A stretch of DNA of 20,718 bases from a virus. The notes under the pieces were generated by a model. That model saw nothing but the letters and a program-made list of their open reading frames with translations, had not been told where the DNA came from and made no database searches. The stretch is taken from the IMG/VR virus record IMGVR_UViG_3300044622_001081, positions 1 to 20,718 of that record. One strand, given 5' to 3'. Position numbers and translations under genes: made by a program. The first letter of the stretch is position 1. Every line of letters starts with the position of its first letter. Positions 1-5,895 of the stretch are shown one piece after another.

Positions 1-179
1 TTAGGCTTGTTTATATTTAAACTTATTGGTGTATATTTAGTTTTTGTAATTATGGTATTTAAAATACTACTTTGCGTATATTGTATTTTTTCTTTTACTA
101 TTATTTTTTTCTTACTTTTATAATAGCCAAATAAAAAAATCAATACAAATGTTATAAACGACCCAGTAAAATATTCCAT
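1..179 (-). CDS. Small single-pass membrane protein, truncated by the left window edge
   Basis: The reading frame starts at an ATG (177-179) preceded by an AGGTGA ribosome-binding site and stays open for 59 codons to the window edge, so the C-terminus is missing. Residues about 4-21 (FTGSFITFVLIFLFGYY) form one hydrophobic helix. A basic run (KSKKK) follows, which predicts N-out/C-in orientation, and the tail is rich in Lys, Thr and Ile. I do not recognise a family and assign no function. The frame follows the preceding gene after a 22-base gap holding a TATAAT box, so it may be transcribed separately. Confidence 0.6.
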   Translation of the reverse strand, partial: MEYFTGSFITFVLIFLFGYYKSKKKIIVKEKIQYTQSSILNTIITKTKYTPISLNINKP

Positions 180-195
180 AGAATCACCTATAACA

Positions 196-224
196 ATTAT
201 ACTACTTTTGTTTCAGTATTCTTA
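196..224 (-). promoter_or_regulatory. Candidate promoter for the left-edge membrane protein
   Basis: On the minus strand a perfect TATAAT (196-201) lies in the only gap between two otherwise packed genes. At 17 bases upstream the -35 position reads TAAGAA, a poor match to TTGACA, so the call rests on the -10 box and its location. The predicted transcript start is about 10 bases before the ATG, leaving room for the AGGTGA site. Confidence 0.35.
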
Positions 225-534
225 GAATCTCCTTTAAAGAGTAAACCTGATCTTTTGTTAATGATTTTATGGCATCTTCGTCAAATGCCTTTGGATTTAG
301 AGATACTGTAGGATTGTCATCAGTTATATCCATATTAATAAATCCTAACTGCCACAAAGACATCATCTCTTGATGAAAATAATTGGTCATTTCATTATGA
401 AGCATAGGGGACACAGCCTCTAATTTATTAGTAAAGGTATATAAAAACTCCCCAGTTTCTATATCTAACCCTGCTGGCTCTAACGCTCCACTAAGTATAA
501 GATTTTCTAAAACCTTATCAGTTTCATCTGACAT
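202..534 (-). CDS. Small acidic protein, paralogue of the upstream gene
   Basis: This is a 110-residue acidic protein of unknown function. It starts at an ATG (532-534) with a GGAG box five bases upstream, inside the end of the preceding gene (11-base overlap). Residues 7-47 align without gaps, apart from one residue, with the preceding gene product. Shared positions include L(I/L)xxGAxE, sGLD, and a block of xDKL or xNKL, V(S/N)PML and xNE. The C-terminal half (LTKDQVYSLKEILRILKQK) is an added helical segment absent from the paralogue. The pair looks like a tandem duplication. The overlap implies coupled translation and similar expression. I see no catalytic or metal-binding motif. Confidence 0.75.
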   Translation of the reverse strand: MSDETDKVLENLILSGALEPAGLDIETGEFLYTFTNKLEAVSPMLHNEMTNYFHQEMMSLWQLGFINMDITDDNPTVSLNPKAFDEDAIKSLTKDQVYSLKEILRILKQK

Positions 535-748
535 TTATTCTCCAATTCATTGTTTTTGGACCTTGCTCTATTAATCTGAACATGTGTGATTCAAACTGAT
601 CTTTTAATTCATTATACAGCATTGGGTTAACTGATTGCAACTTATCTGTAATAGAATAAGTCATCTCTCCATCAACATCTAACCCAGATATTTCTATAGC
701 ACCCTGAATTAAAAGATGCTCAATCATTGCCTCACTTTTTGGATCCAC
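524..748 (-). CDS. Small acidic protein, shorter paralogue; GTG start proposed
   Basis: This is a predicted 74-residue protein of unknown function, homologous to the next gene downstream (MIEHLLIQGAIEISGLDV against VLENLILSGALEPAGLDI). An ATG at 778 would force a 47-base overlap with the nuclease gene. Starting instead at the GTG at 746-748 makes the two paralogues' N-termini align residue for residue (12 residues before the shared Leu), so I prefer it. An ATG at 725-727 is a third option. The product ends 11 bases into the next gene with a short, unrelated tail (KTMNWRINVR). No enzymatic motif is visible. Confidence 0.65.
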   Translation of the reverse strand: MDPKSEAMIEHLLIQGAIEISGLDVDGEMTYSITDKLQSVNPMLYNELKDQFESHMFRLIEQGPKTMNWRINVR

Positions 749-1154
749 GTAACTTTGCTTTTTCTCTTTGTGCAGCAAGTGCAGAAAAATCTTTAATCTT
801 AGTCTCTCCTAAATAGCCCCAAGCATAACCATCTTCAATCATTTGATCATTAATTGAAATTGTATTTTCATCTACATATAACCATCCTAAAATACGGCCA
901 TACTTTTCTGAAGAATCTGGTTTTTCTGTTTTAATAACAACACTCTTAGCATCTTTTAATTTTGACTTTAAGTATTCTTTTGACTCAAGTCCAAGAACTT
1001 TTTCAGCCTTATCTGATGTTCGTGATTCTGGCGTATCGATTCCAGCAAGCCTTACTCTTTGTGAAAATGAAACGTTAAATCCAAGATCGATGTCTACATC
1101 AATTGTGTCTCCATCTACAACACCTGTAATTTTTTTAACTCTATACTCGTACAT
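732..1154 (-). CDS. Staphylococcal-nuclease-like (SNase, thermonuclease) endonuclease
   Basis: This is a Ca2+-dependent phosphodiesterase of the SNase fold, 140 aa. The sequence shows the family blocks VVDGDTIDV (12-20), RVRLAGIDTPE (33-43) and EKYGRILGWLYV (83-94). The expected active-site residues are present: Asp21, Arg35, Asp40, Glu43 and Arg87. This spacing matches the numbering of mature S. aureus nuclease. There is no signal peptide, so it probably acts in the cytoplasm, perhaps in host DNA or RNA degradation or nucleotide scavenging. The start at 1154 has an AAGGAG box upstream and overlaps the glycosyltransferase gene by 14 bases. The family call is strong; the role in infection is inference. 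Confidence 0.92.
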   Translation of the reverse strand: MYEYRVKKITGVVDGDTIDVDIDLGFNVSFSQRVRLAGIDTPESRTSDKAEKVLGLESKEYLKSKLKDAKSVVIKTEKPDSSEKYGRILGWLYVDENTISINDQMIEDGYAWGYLGETKIKDFSALAAQREKAKLRGSKK

Positions 1155-2121
1155 TTTTATATATCTCCTTATTTAAATTAAAGAACTCAAAGAATTGATC
1201 TACGGTTCTTGGCCTATCGTCTTCATACCCATTATTAATAACATATAAAAACCAATCTCTACCAGCAATATCTTTATTTATATCAAAATATCTATTTGCA
1301 TAGAATGTTTTCCCATCATACTCAAAAGAAACTCCTGGCCTTGTGCTGGAATGATCTACCATATGAATATGATACTTATACCTTGGCATCCATATATCAT
1401 ATCCGCTTGTATAAATATTCATTGCAGTTTCTGGTTGATCACCTGCAAAAAATATCTTTTCTGAAAAATTATATTTTTCAAACCAAGATTTTGGATAAAA
1501 AGAAAAATTACCAGAATATATATTGTTTAATTGCCGAACATTGTCTCCATGACCATGAGTTAAAAACGGTATTGAGTTAAGTATTACCTGATAATAATCT
1601 TGGTCCCCAACACTTTCCCAAGTTCTCATGTCTCCGTCTATAATAAACTCTTCTACAGAGTTTGGTATTTTTTCATTGAAAAAATTATCATTGTTAAAAT
1701 ATTCTTGTAAACAATAGTCATACTCTAAATCTCCTACTTGAACTGAATTACCAAAGTTTCCAGAGATAACTATATTTTTATTTTCGGCAGAGTTAACTCT
1801 ATCTTCATAATCTTTAATTAATTCTTCATCCCAATCTTGCATCATAATAACATGAGAATCTATAGAAAGAACAAAATCTTCATCTTGAATCATTTTTGAC
1901 AAAATATTTTTTGGTTTTTGAACCCCTACCTTATCACCTTTGGGAATGATGTACCTATTAATTCTTGTATTTAGATGAGAGGTATCTACCGTATGATCTT
2001 CGTGATGAGCAATTGCAAAAGAAATTCTATCTGGATACTTTGCTCTTTTAAGACATGACTCTATTGTATTTATTTGAAAGCGTTCATAATATCCTGCAAT
2101 TGTTACTAATATTTTTTGCAT
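1141..2121 (-). CDS. GT60-like glycosyltransferase A (Skp1 GnT1-type GlcNAc-transferase family)
   Basis: This 326-aa protein resembles the family of [Skp1]-hydroxyproline N-acetylglucosaminyltransferases (GT60, PF11397). Visible blocks are ILVTIAGYYERFQINTIESCLKRAKYPDRISFAI (3-37, in pieces), a DxD-like DSH metal/nucleotide-sugar site (Asp88-Ser-His90) followed by DW and an ELI block, and FFAGDQPETAMNIYTSGYD. The last fits the family's F.GEE..xA.R.WT.GYD block, and HIHMVDH is the family's late His motif. It is about 50% similar to the protein at 3102-4094, so the two are paralogues. The start overlaps the stop of the DUF7455-type gene by one base (TAATG). Acceptor and sugar are unknown; in characterised eukaryotic members the acceptor is hydroxyproline. 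Confidence 0.78.
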   Translation of the reverse strand: MQKILVTIAGYYERFQINTIESCLKRAKYPDRISFAIAHHEDHTVDTSHLNTRINRYIIPKGDKVGVQKPKNILSKMIQDEDFVLSIDSHVIMMQDWDEELIKDYEDRVNSAENKNIVISGNFGNSVQVGDLEYDYCLQEYFNNDNFFNEKIPNSVEEFIIDGDMRTWESVGDQDYYQVILNSIPFLTHGHGDNVRQLNNIYSGNFSFYPKSWFEKYNFSEKIFFAGDQPETAMNIYTSGYDIWMPRYKYHIHMVDHSSTRPGVSFEYDGKTFYANRYFDINKDIAGRDWFLYVINNGYEDDRPRTVDQFFEFFNLNKEIYKNVRV

Positions 2122-2378
2122 TAGTAAGAGTCTCCGACTGTACGACTCTCGTCCAGCCTTGCTCTTTCATCTATAATATCAACCGCAAACTTCATCATAT
2201 TGTTATAGCCAACAGCGTTGTCCATAGCCTTATTATAGTGATGTCCACAAAATAAAAGATCCATACTGTTTTTGCCAATAATCTTTACATACGCTTGTGC
2301 TGCACAACGATCACATCTATCGTTGGCATCCAAAAGCCATACAACTTCTTCTTCTTTTGACTTAAGCATACTAAACAT
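2121..2378 (-). CDS. DUF7455-like small zinc-binding protein
   Basis: This 85-aa protein has the pattern DRCDRCAAQAYV (21-31) and then LLFCGHH (41-47). Cys22, Cys25, Cys44 and His46 or His47 are a plausible single zinc site. The same arrangement is typical of the small DUF7455 proteins common in actinobacteria, where function is unknown. The gene starts with an AAAGG site seven bases before the ATG and lies 3 bases after the FmdB-like gene, so it belongs to the 3077-2121 cassette. An alternative start is Met4. The acidic, Arg-rich C-terminus (DIIDERARLDESR) looks helical. The family call supports an actinobacterial host. Confidence 0.72.
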   Translation of the reverse strand: MFSMLKSKEEEVVWLLDANDRCDRCAAQAYVKIIGKNSMDLLFCGHHYNKAMDNAVGYNNMMKFAVDIIDERARLDESRTVGDSY

Positions 2379-2380
2379 AA

Positions 2381-2566
2381 TTATACCTTTCTATTATCAG
2401 TTTTATAAAAACCAGAACCGTTAAAAGTAATTCCTATACTAGAGTATACACGAACCAGGGGCTTGTTGCAAGTTTCACAACTATATCCAGGATCTGATTC
2501 AGACATAGACCTAACCTTAGTATATCTTGTAGCACAAGACATGCAGTCATATTCATATGCTGGCAT
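2381..2566 (-). CDS. FmdB-type zinc-ribbon protein
   Basis: This is a small zinc ribbon of the FmdB/CxxC_CxxC_SSSS family. I choose the start at Met 2564-2566, giving 61 aa, because the family begins MPAYEYDC. A longer frame back to 2599 would overlap the ferredoxin gene. Cys8/Cys11 and Cys30/Cys33 form the zinc site, and the C-terminal GSGFYKTDNR block matches the usual family ending. Members are annotated as putative regulatory proteins, but biochemical evidence is thin. The ATG overlaps closely with the ferredoxin stop, so the two are translationally coupled. A link to redox or metal handling with ferredoxin is inference. Confidence 0.85.
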   Translation of the reverse strand: MPAYEYDCMSCATRYTKVRSMSESDPGYSCETCNKPLVRVYSSIGITFNGSGFYKTDNRKV

Positions 2567-2567
2567 A

Positions 2568-2876
2568 TTAATCTCTATTCTTAATATCTTCATGGTCAAG
2601 ATTATTATTTTTTAAATATCTTGAGCCACCCAAATTACCAATAGGTATAAAAAATTCTTTATTTATTCTTTCAAAATCTTTTTTTTCTTCTGGAAGATCA
2701 ATATCAAAATAAATGGCATCTGTTGGGCAGGCTGGTTCGCAGGCTCCACAGTCTATGCATTCTTCTGGGTTTATGTATAACATTCTTCCACCTTCATATA
2801 TACAGTCAACTGGACATTCTTCCATACAAGATTTATCTTTAATATCTACACAGGCATCGGTAATTACATATGTCAT
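2568..2876 (-). CDS. 7Fe ferredoxin, FdxA/Azotobacter FdI type
   Basis: This is a small soluble electron carrier of 102 aa. The eight cysteines occur in the 7Fe pattern. Cys9, Cys17 and Cys50 would bind the [3Fe-4S] cluster. Cys21, Cys40, Cys43 and Cys46 would bind the [4Fe-4S] cluster, with Cys25 extra. The numbering is offset by one from Azotobacter ferredoxin I. The blocks ECPVDCIYEG and CIDCGACEPACPTDAI are close to mycobacterial FdxA/FdxC. The ATG follows directly on the DUF2061 stop codon, with a GGAG box eight bases upstream. It is an auxiliary metabolic gene: it could power a host redox enzyme or an oxygenase, but no reductase or P450 partner is in the window. Confidence 0.93.
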   Translation of the reverse strand: MTYVITDACVDIKDKSCMEECPVDCIYEGGRMLYINPEECIDCGACEPACPTDAIYFDIDLPEEKKDFERINKEFFIPIGNLGGSRYLKNNNLDHEDIKNRD

Positions 2877-3077
2877 TTACTTAACTCCACTACCCCATTT
2901 TGTCCATGCTCTTTCATGTAAATAATATGCAGTTGATTCCCAGGCAAGATATGCGATTGCACCAAGTGATGCATACTCCCATTCTTTAGTAAAAATATAT
3001 ATTAATCCTGCAACAAAGCCAAGATGAACAAATTGCCATGTTATTGTTTTAATAATGCTTTTTCTTTTTGATTCCAT
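2877..3077 (-). CDS. DUF2061-family small membrane protein
   Basis: This 66-aa protein fits DUF2061 (PF09834). It has a basic start (MESKRKSIIKTITWQ), two hydrophobic helices at about residues 15-30 and 36-52, and the ending YYLHERAWTKWGSG, which matches the family's Yy.HEr.W signature. The start is placed at ATG 3075-3077 because AAGGAG (3083-3088) sits five bases upstream. An upstream GTG lies inside that ribosome-binding site. Function in bacteria is unknown. It is the first gene after a strong promoter and precedes ferredoxin by zero bases, so a membrane partner for the redox cassette is possible but unproven. Confidence 0.8.
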   Translation of the reverse strand: MESKRKSIIKTITWQFVHLGFVAGLIYIFTKEWEYASLGAIAYLAWESTAYYLHERAWTKWGSGVK

Positions 3078-3090
3078 GATCACTCCTTTT

Positions 3091-3124
3091 ATTATATTAT
3101 ATCACTTGTAGATTGACAAGTCAA
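3091..3124 (-). promoter_or_regulatory. Tandem overlapping sigma70-like promoters
   Basis: On the minus strand TTGACT (3119-3124) and TATAAT (3096-3101) are 17 bases apart. A second pair, TTGTCA (3114-3119) and TATAAT (3091-3096), is also 17 bases apart, shifted by five bases. The upstream pair would start transcription near 3089 and keep the AAGGAG site in the mRNA. It overlaps the 3' end of the glycosyltransferase B gene and would drive the DUF2061-ferredoxin-FmdB-DUF7455 cassette. The two -35 boxes also form an inverted repeat (TTGAC-TT-GTCAA), which might be an operator. Confidence 0.75.
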
Positions 3125-4094
3125 GTTTATGAAAGTCAAAGAAATCTTTGATTGATCTTTCTCTTTTAATATTATCATCATATTCTGTATTTTTTAGAAT
3201 ATTACAGAACCAATTAAATCCAGCCAAATCTTTTTCTACATCTATATATATGTGTGCATTCCATAATTTATTTTCAAAAACTATCCATTGAAAAGATGCT
3301 TTTTTATGATCAACCATGTGTATGTGGTACTGATATCTGGGCATCCATACATCATATCCAGTAGTATAAATATTTATGCCAGCCTCCTCTTGATCCCCAG
3401 CAAAAAATATATTTTGAGATAATTTATATTTATCAAACCAATCTGCTGGAAAGAAAGCAAAACCTGCTGAAAATACACATGTTTTTTCTGGATAACCTTC
3501 TTCTGGTTCTGGAACATTAACATGATGTGTCATTCCTGGCATTCTAGTTCTTAGTAGTTCTGTGTAATTTGGATAAACTTGTTCTTCGCTTTTATATTGT
3601 CCCTTATCTACATAGAATTCATAAATTTTACTACTAATCTTTTCATTAAAAAAGTTATTATTATTAAAATATTTTTCAAGTGCAACATCATACTTTAAAT
3701 GACTTACTGGCACACTATTTCCAAAACTTCCAGAAATAATTATTTTTTTATTTTCTGCATTAGATACTCTGTCCTCATAATCTTTTATTATTTCTATATC
3801 CCAATCTGGCATAAATATAACATGAGAGTCTACTAAAAGCACAAAGTCTTCATCTGTTTTTAATTGACACAATACCGATCTTGGTTTTGCAACTCCAACC
3901 TTAGAACCTTTAGGGATAACGTATCTTGAAATTTTATTTGATATATGCGATGTATCTATGTTATGGTCTTCATGATAAGAAATTGCAAAAGAAATATTTT
4001 CTGGATGACGTGCCCTTTTTATAGCAGACTCTATAGTATTTATTTGAAAACGCTCATAGTATCCAGCAATAACTATTAATATTTTTTTATGCAT
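3102..4094 (-). CDS. GT60-like glycosyltransferase B
   Basis: This 330-aa paralogue of the 1141-2121 product has the same blocks: ILIVIAGYYERFQINTIESA, the DSH metal site (Asp89-Ser-His91) followed by PDW, FFAGDQEEAGINIYTTGYD, MPRYQYHIHMVDH and a final FNWF. The family is GT60/PF11397, whose studied members add GlcNAc to hydroxyproline of Skp1. The middle region (about 160-200) differs most between the two paralogues, suggesting different acceptors. The start overlaps the preceding metallopeptidase-like gene by eight bases, placing it in one transcript with the oxygenase-like gene. Sugar donor and acceptor cannot be read from sequence. Confidence 0.78.
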   Translation of the reverse strand: MHKKILIVIAGYYERFQINTIESAIKRARHPENISFAISYHEDHNIDTSHISNKISRYVIPKGSKVGVAKPRSVLCQLKTDEDFVLLVDSHVIFMPDWDIEIIKDYEDRVSNAENKKIIISGSFGNSVPVSHLKYDVALEKYFNNNNFFNEKISSKIYEFYVDKGQYKSEEQVYPNYTELLRTRMPGMTHHVNVPEPEEGYPEKTCVFSAGFAFFPADWFDKYKLSQNIFFAGDQEEAGINIYTTGYDVWMPRYQYHIHMVDHKKASFQWIVFENKLWNAHIYIDVEKDLAGFNWFCNILKNTEYDDNIKRERSIKDFFDFHKLDLSIYK

Positions 4095-4989
4095 GAATAG
4101 TTTTTGCCAATTCTACTAAATCTTTTCCCAGTTCACTATAAAATTTATTGGGATCTTTTCTCATGAAATATACAAAAAGATCATCATAATGCTCGCCACG
4201 GACAAATCTTTTATAAAATTCCATCATATCTTTATGGGTAAGTTTATACATCATTTCTTCGTAAGCCAGCAATCCAGTGTAGTATTCGTCTACTAGTGGT
4301 ACACCCTTGAATTTTTGAGGAGACAGTCTTAAAGAGTCTGACCACTCTTTCTCAGATAACTGTTTCATTTCTTTACGTCTTTCTCCTGCTGGTATAAAAG
4401 CATATTTAAAAAAGTTTTTCCTATGCTCTATATATTCATCAAATGTATTTGAAATAGACATTAAAGCAGCGAAATCTGCTTGACCTTCTACATACCAACC
4501 TGGAAAATCTGTTGCTGTTTTTTTATAATTATCAAACATAACAGTTTGTATAGAATGTGTAAAAAGGTGTGGCCCTGTTTTTAAATCTCCAGTGTGTTCA
4601 AATTCAACTTGACTACCTATCACTTGCCAATAAAGCAACACTTTTTTGCCATTTATCACTGAATAACCGCCAGATCCAAAAACACCACGACCATAATTTG
4701 TGTTCCATTTTTCTTGACTTGGAATGGCATCTGCAAAATTCAAAGATCTTAGTTGATCGCTAAGAAATTCATATCCATTTTCATCAGTGGAAACAATAAC
4801 AATCGGAGTATCATATTTGTAATCATTTGACCAAAACTTAATAATATTATTAAAATTTTCCAATGACTTATCTATAGTGTTTGTATTCGCATTTTCTGAT
4901 ACACGCAAATCTATTTGATAACTGCTCTCTAATGATTTAAAGAATAGTGCATTATTATATGCTATTTTAATTTTTTCTAAATCAAGCAT
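4087..4989 (-). CDS. Gluzincin (peptidase MA-like) fold protein with altered HExxH
   Basis: This 300-aa protein has the layout of a gluzincin metallopeptidase. A histidine pair (His141 and His145 in GPHLFTHSIQ) is followed by WYVEGQADF with Glu168, the usual third zinc ligand. In active members the motif is HExxH; here the catalytic Glu is Leu142 (codon CTT). The three metal ligands are therefore kept while the general base is lost. It may be an inactive peptidase retained as a binding protein, or I may have mis-assigned the fold. There is no signal peptide. It overlaps both neighbours (8 bases each side), between the oxygenase-like and glycosyltransferase genes. Confidence 0.6.
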   Translation of the reverse strand: MLDLEKIKIAYNNALFFKSLESSYQIDLRVSENANTNTIDKSLENFNNIIKFWSNDYKYDTPIVIVSTDENGYEFLSDQLRSLNFADAIPSQEKWNTNYGRGVFGSGGYSVINGKKVLLYWQVIGSQVEFEHTGDLKTGPHLFTHSIQTVMFDNYKKTATDFPGWYVEGQADFAALMSISNTFDEYIEHRKNFFKYAFIPAGERRKEMKQLSEKEWSDSLRLSPQKFKGVPLVDEYYTGLLAYEEMMYKLTHKDMMEFYKRFVRGEHYDDLFVYFMRKDPNKFYSELGKDLVELAKTIHA

Positions 4990-5860
4990 CTTGAGAATTT
5001 GCCTTTGGTACTACACCTTTTCTTTGGTGTATTTCAGCATCTTCTTTAGTAGGAACTTCGTCCCACGGAATATTTGGCATAGTTCCATTTTGAATTAAAT
5101 CGTTAGTGATTTTTAAATATGGCTCATCAAATATTCTTCTTCTTTGATTTTGAAAAGCATTAAATACTTCAAGGTCTCTAAAATACTGTCCAAACTCATA
5201 CTTTTCTTCTAGTTGAGGATCTCTTTCTGAAATATTTGCCTTACTTGGTATACACCAATGATCTTTATTTACTAAATGAAAAAATAATGCTTGGTAATAC
5301 TCGTTAGGATCATCATTTCCCCAAGAAGGTCTATAATGGTAGTCAAATTGTGGCTGACAAATAACTGCTTGGTTTGGTTTTGTTATAAAATTTTCATATC
5401 TTGCAACAAATCCCCAGTCACGGTTTCCTCCTATATGTAAATCTACCATATAAGATCCTGGCGCCCAATCTATATGTAGTGGAAGTTTTGGCACTCTTCC
5501 TTCAGAAGTAATCTGATGATGTGCATACATGTGATAGCCAAACCTTACATCGTCGATCTCTAATAAACTCTTTACTTTTTCTACGGCGTAATCTATAAAT
5601 TTCTGTGGGATGTCAACTCCCTCTTCCCACTTATTCATTTGATGAGAAAAATCTACTTTAGTTAGATCATTAGAAGTACAAATTTCTACTAATTCATTAA
5701 ACATGTCTTCTGGAAAAAAGTTTTCAACTATAAAAGGATCAAACAACTTTACCCCTTTAGTAAAAATATTTTCTATCTCTATATATGTTTCTTTATCAAG
5801 ATAGTTCCATTCAATATCTTCTATATTGCCTGGATAGTTAGCAAGAATTGGATGCTTCAT
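4982..5860 (-). CDS. 2-oxoglutarate/Fe(II)-dependent oxygenase-like protein
   Basis: This 292-aa protein has the double-stranded beta-helix iron site pattern. His129-x-Asp131 is in LPLHIDWAPGSYMVDLHI, and a distal His175 is in QPQFDYHYRPSW, with Arg177 nearby as a candidate 2OG contact. YQALFFHLV follows, as in the common phage 2OG oxygenase ending (QVFLHYV). The N-terminal FDPFIVENFFPEDMFNELV is also typical of the family. Such enzymes hydroxylate proteins, nucleic acids or small molecules; the substrate here is not evident. The ATG has AAGGAG (5866-5871) and an extended -10 promoter just upstream. It precedes the metallopeptidase-like and GT60-like genes, so hydroxylation of the glycosylation acceptor is an attractive inference. 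Confidence 0.68.
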   Translation of the reverse strand: MKHPILANYPGNIEDIEWNYLDKETYIEIENIFTKGVKLFDPFIVENFFPEDMFNELVEICTSNDLTKVDFSHQMNKWEEGVDIPQKFIDYAVEKVKSLLEIDDVRFGYHMYAHHQITSEGRVPKLPLHIDWAPGSYMVDLHIGGNRDWGFVARYENFITKPNQAVICQPQFDYHYRPSWGNDDPNEYYQALFFHLVNKDHWCIPSKANISERDPQLEEKYEFGQYFRDLEVFNAFQNQRRRIFDEPYLKITNDLIQNGTMPNIPWDEVPTKEDAEIHQRKGVVPKANSQDA

Positions 5861-5878
5861 TTGATCTCCTTTTTCTAT

Positions 5879-5887
5879 ATTATACCA
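5879..5887 (-). promoter_or_regulatory. Extended -10 promoter upstream of the oxygenase-like gene
   Basis: TGGTATAAT on the minus strand lies in the 35-base gap between the carbamoyltransferase and the oxygenase-like gene. It gives a short leader containing AAGGAG. No good -35 box is visible at 16-18 bases, as expected for extended -10 promoters. The identical nine bases occur at 18539-18547. Confidence 0.65.
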
Positions 5888-5895
5888 TTATTTGG

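Noticed and set aside
2381-2599. Longer FmdB-like start at 2599
   Set aside because: It overlaps the ferredoxin end, and the family's conserved start MPAYEYDC is at 2566.
3114-3124. Inverted repeat TTGAC-TT-GTCAA as a repressor site
   Set aside because: It is short and fully explained by the two overlapping -35 boxes; kept only as a remark with the promoter.
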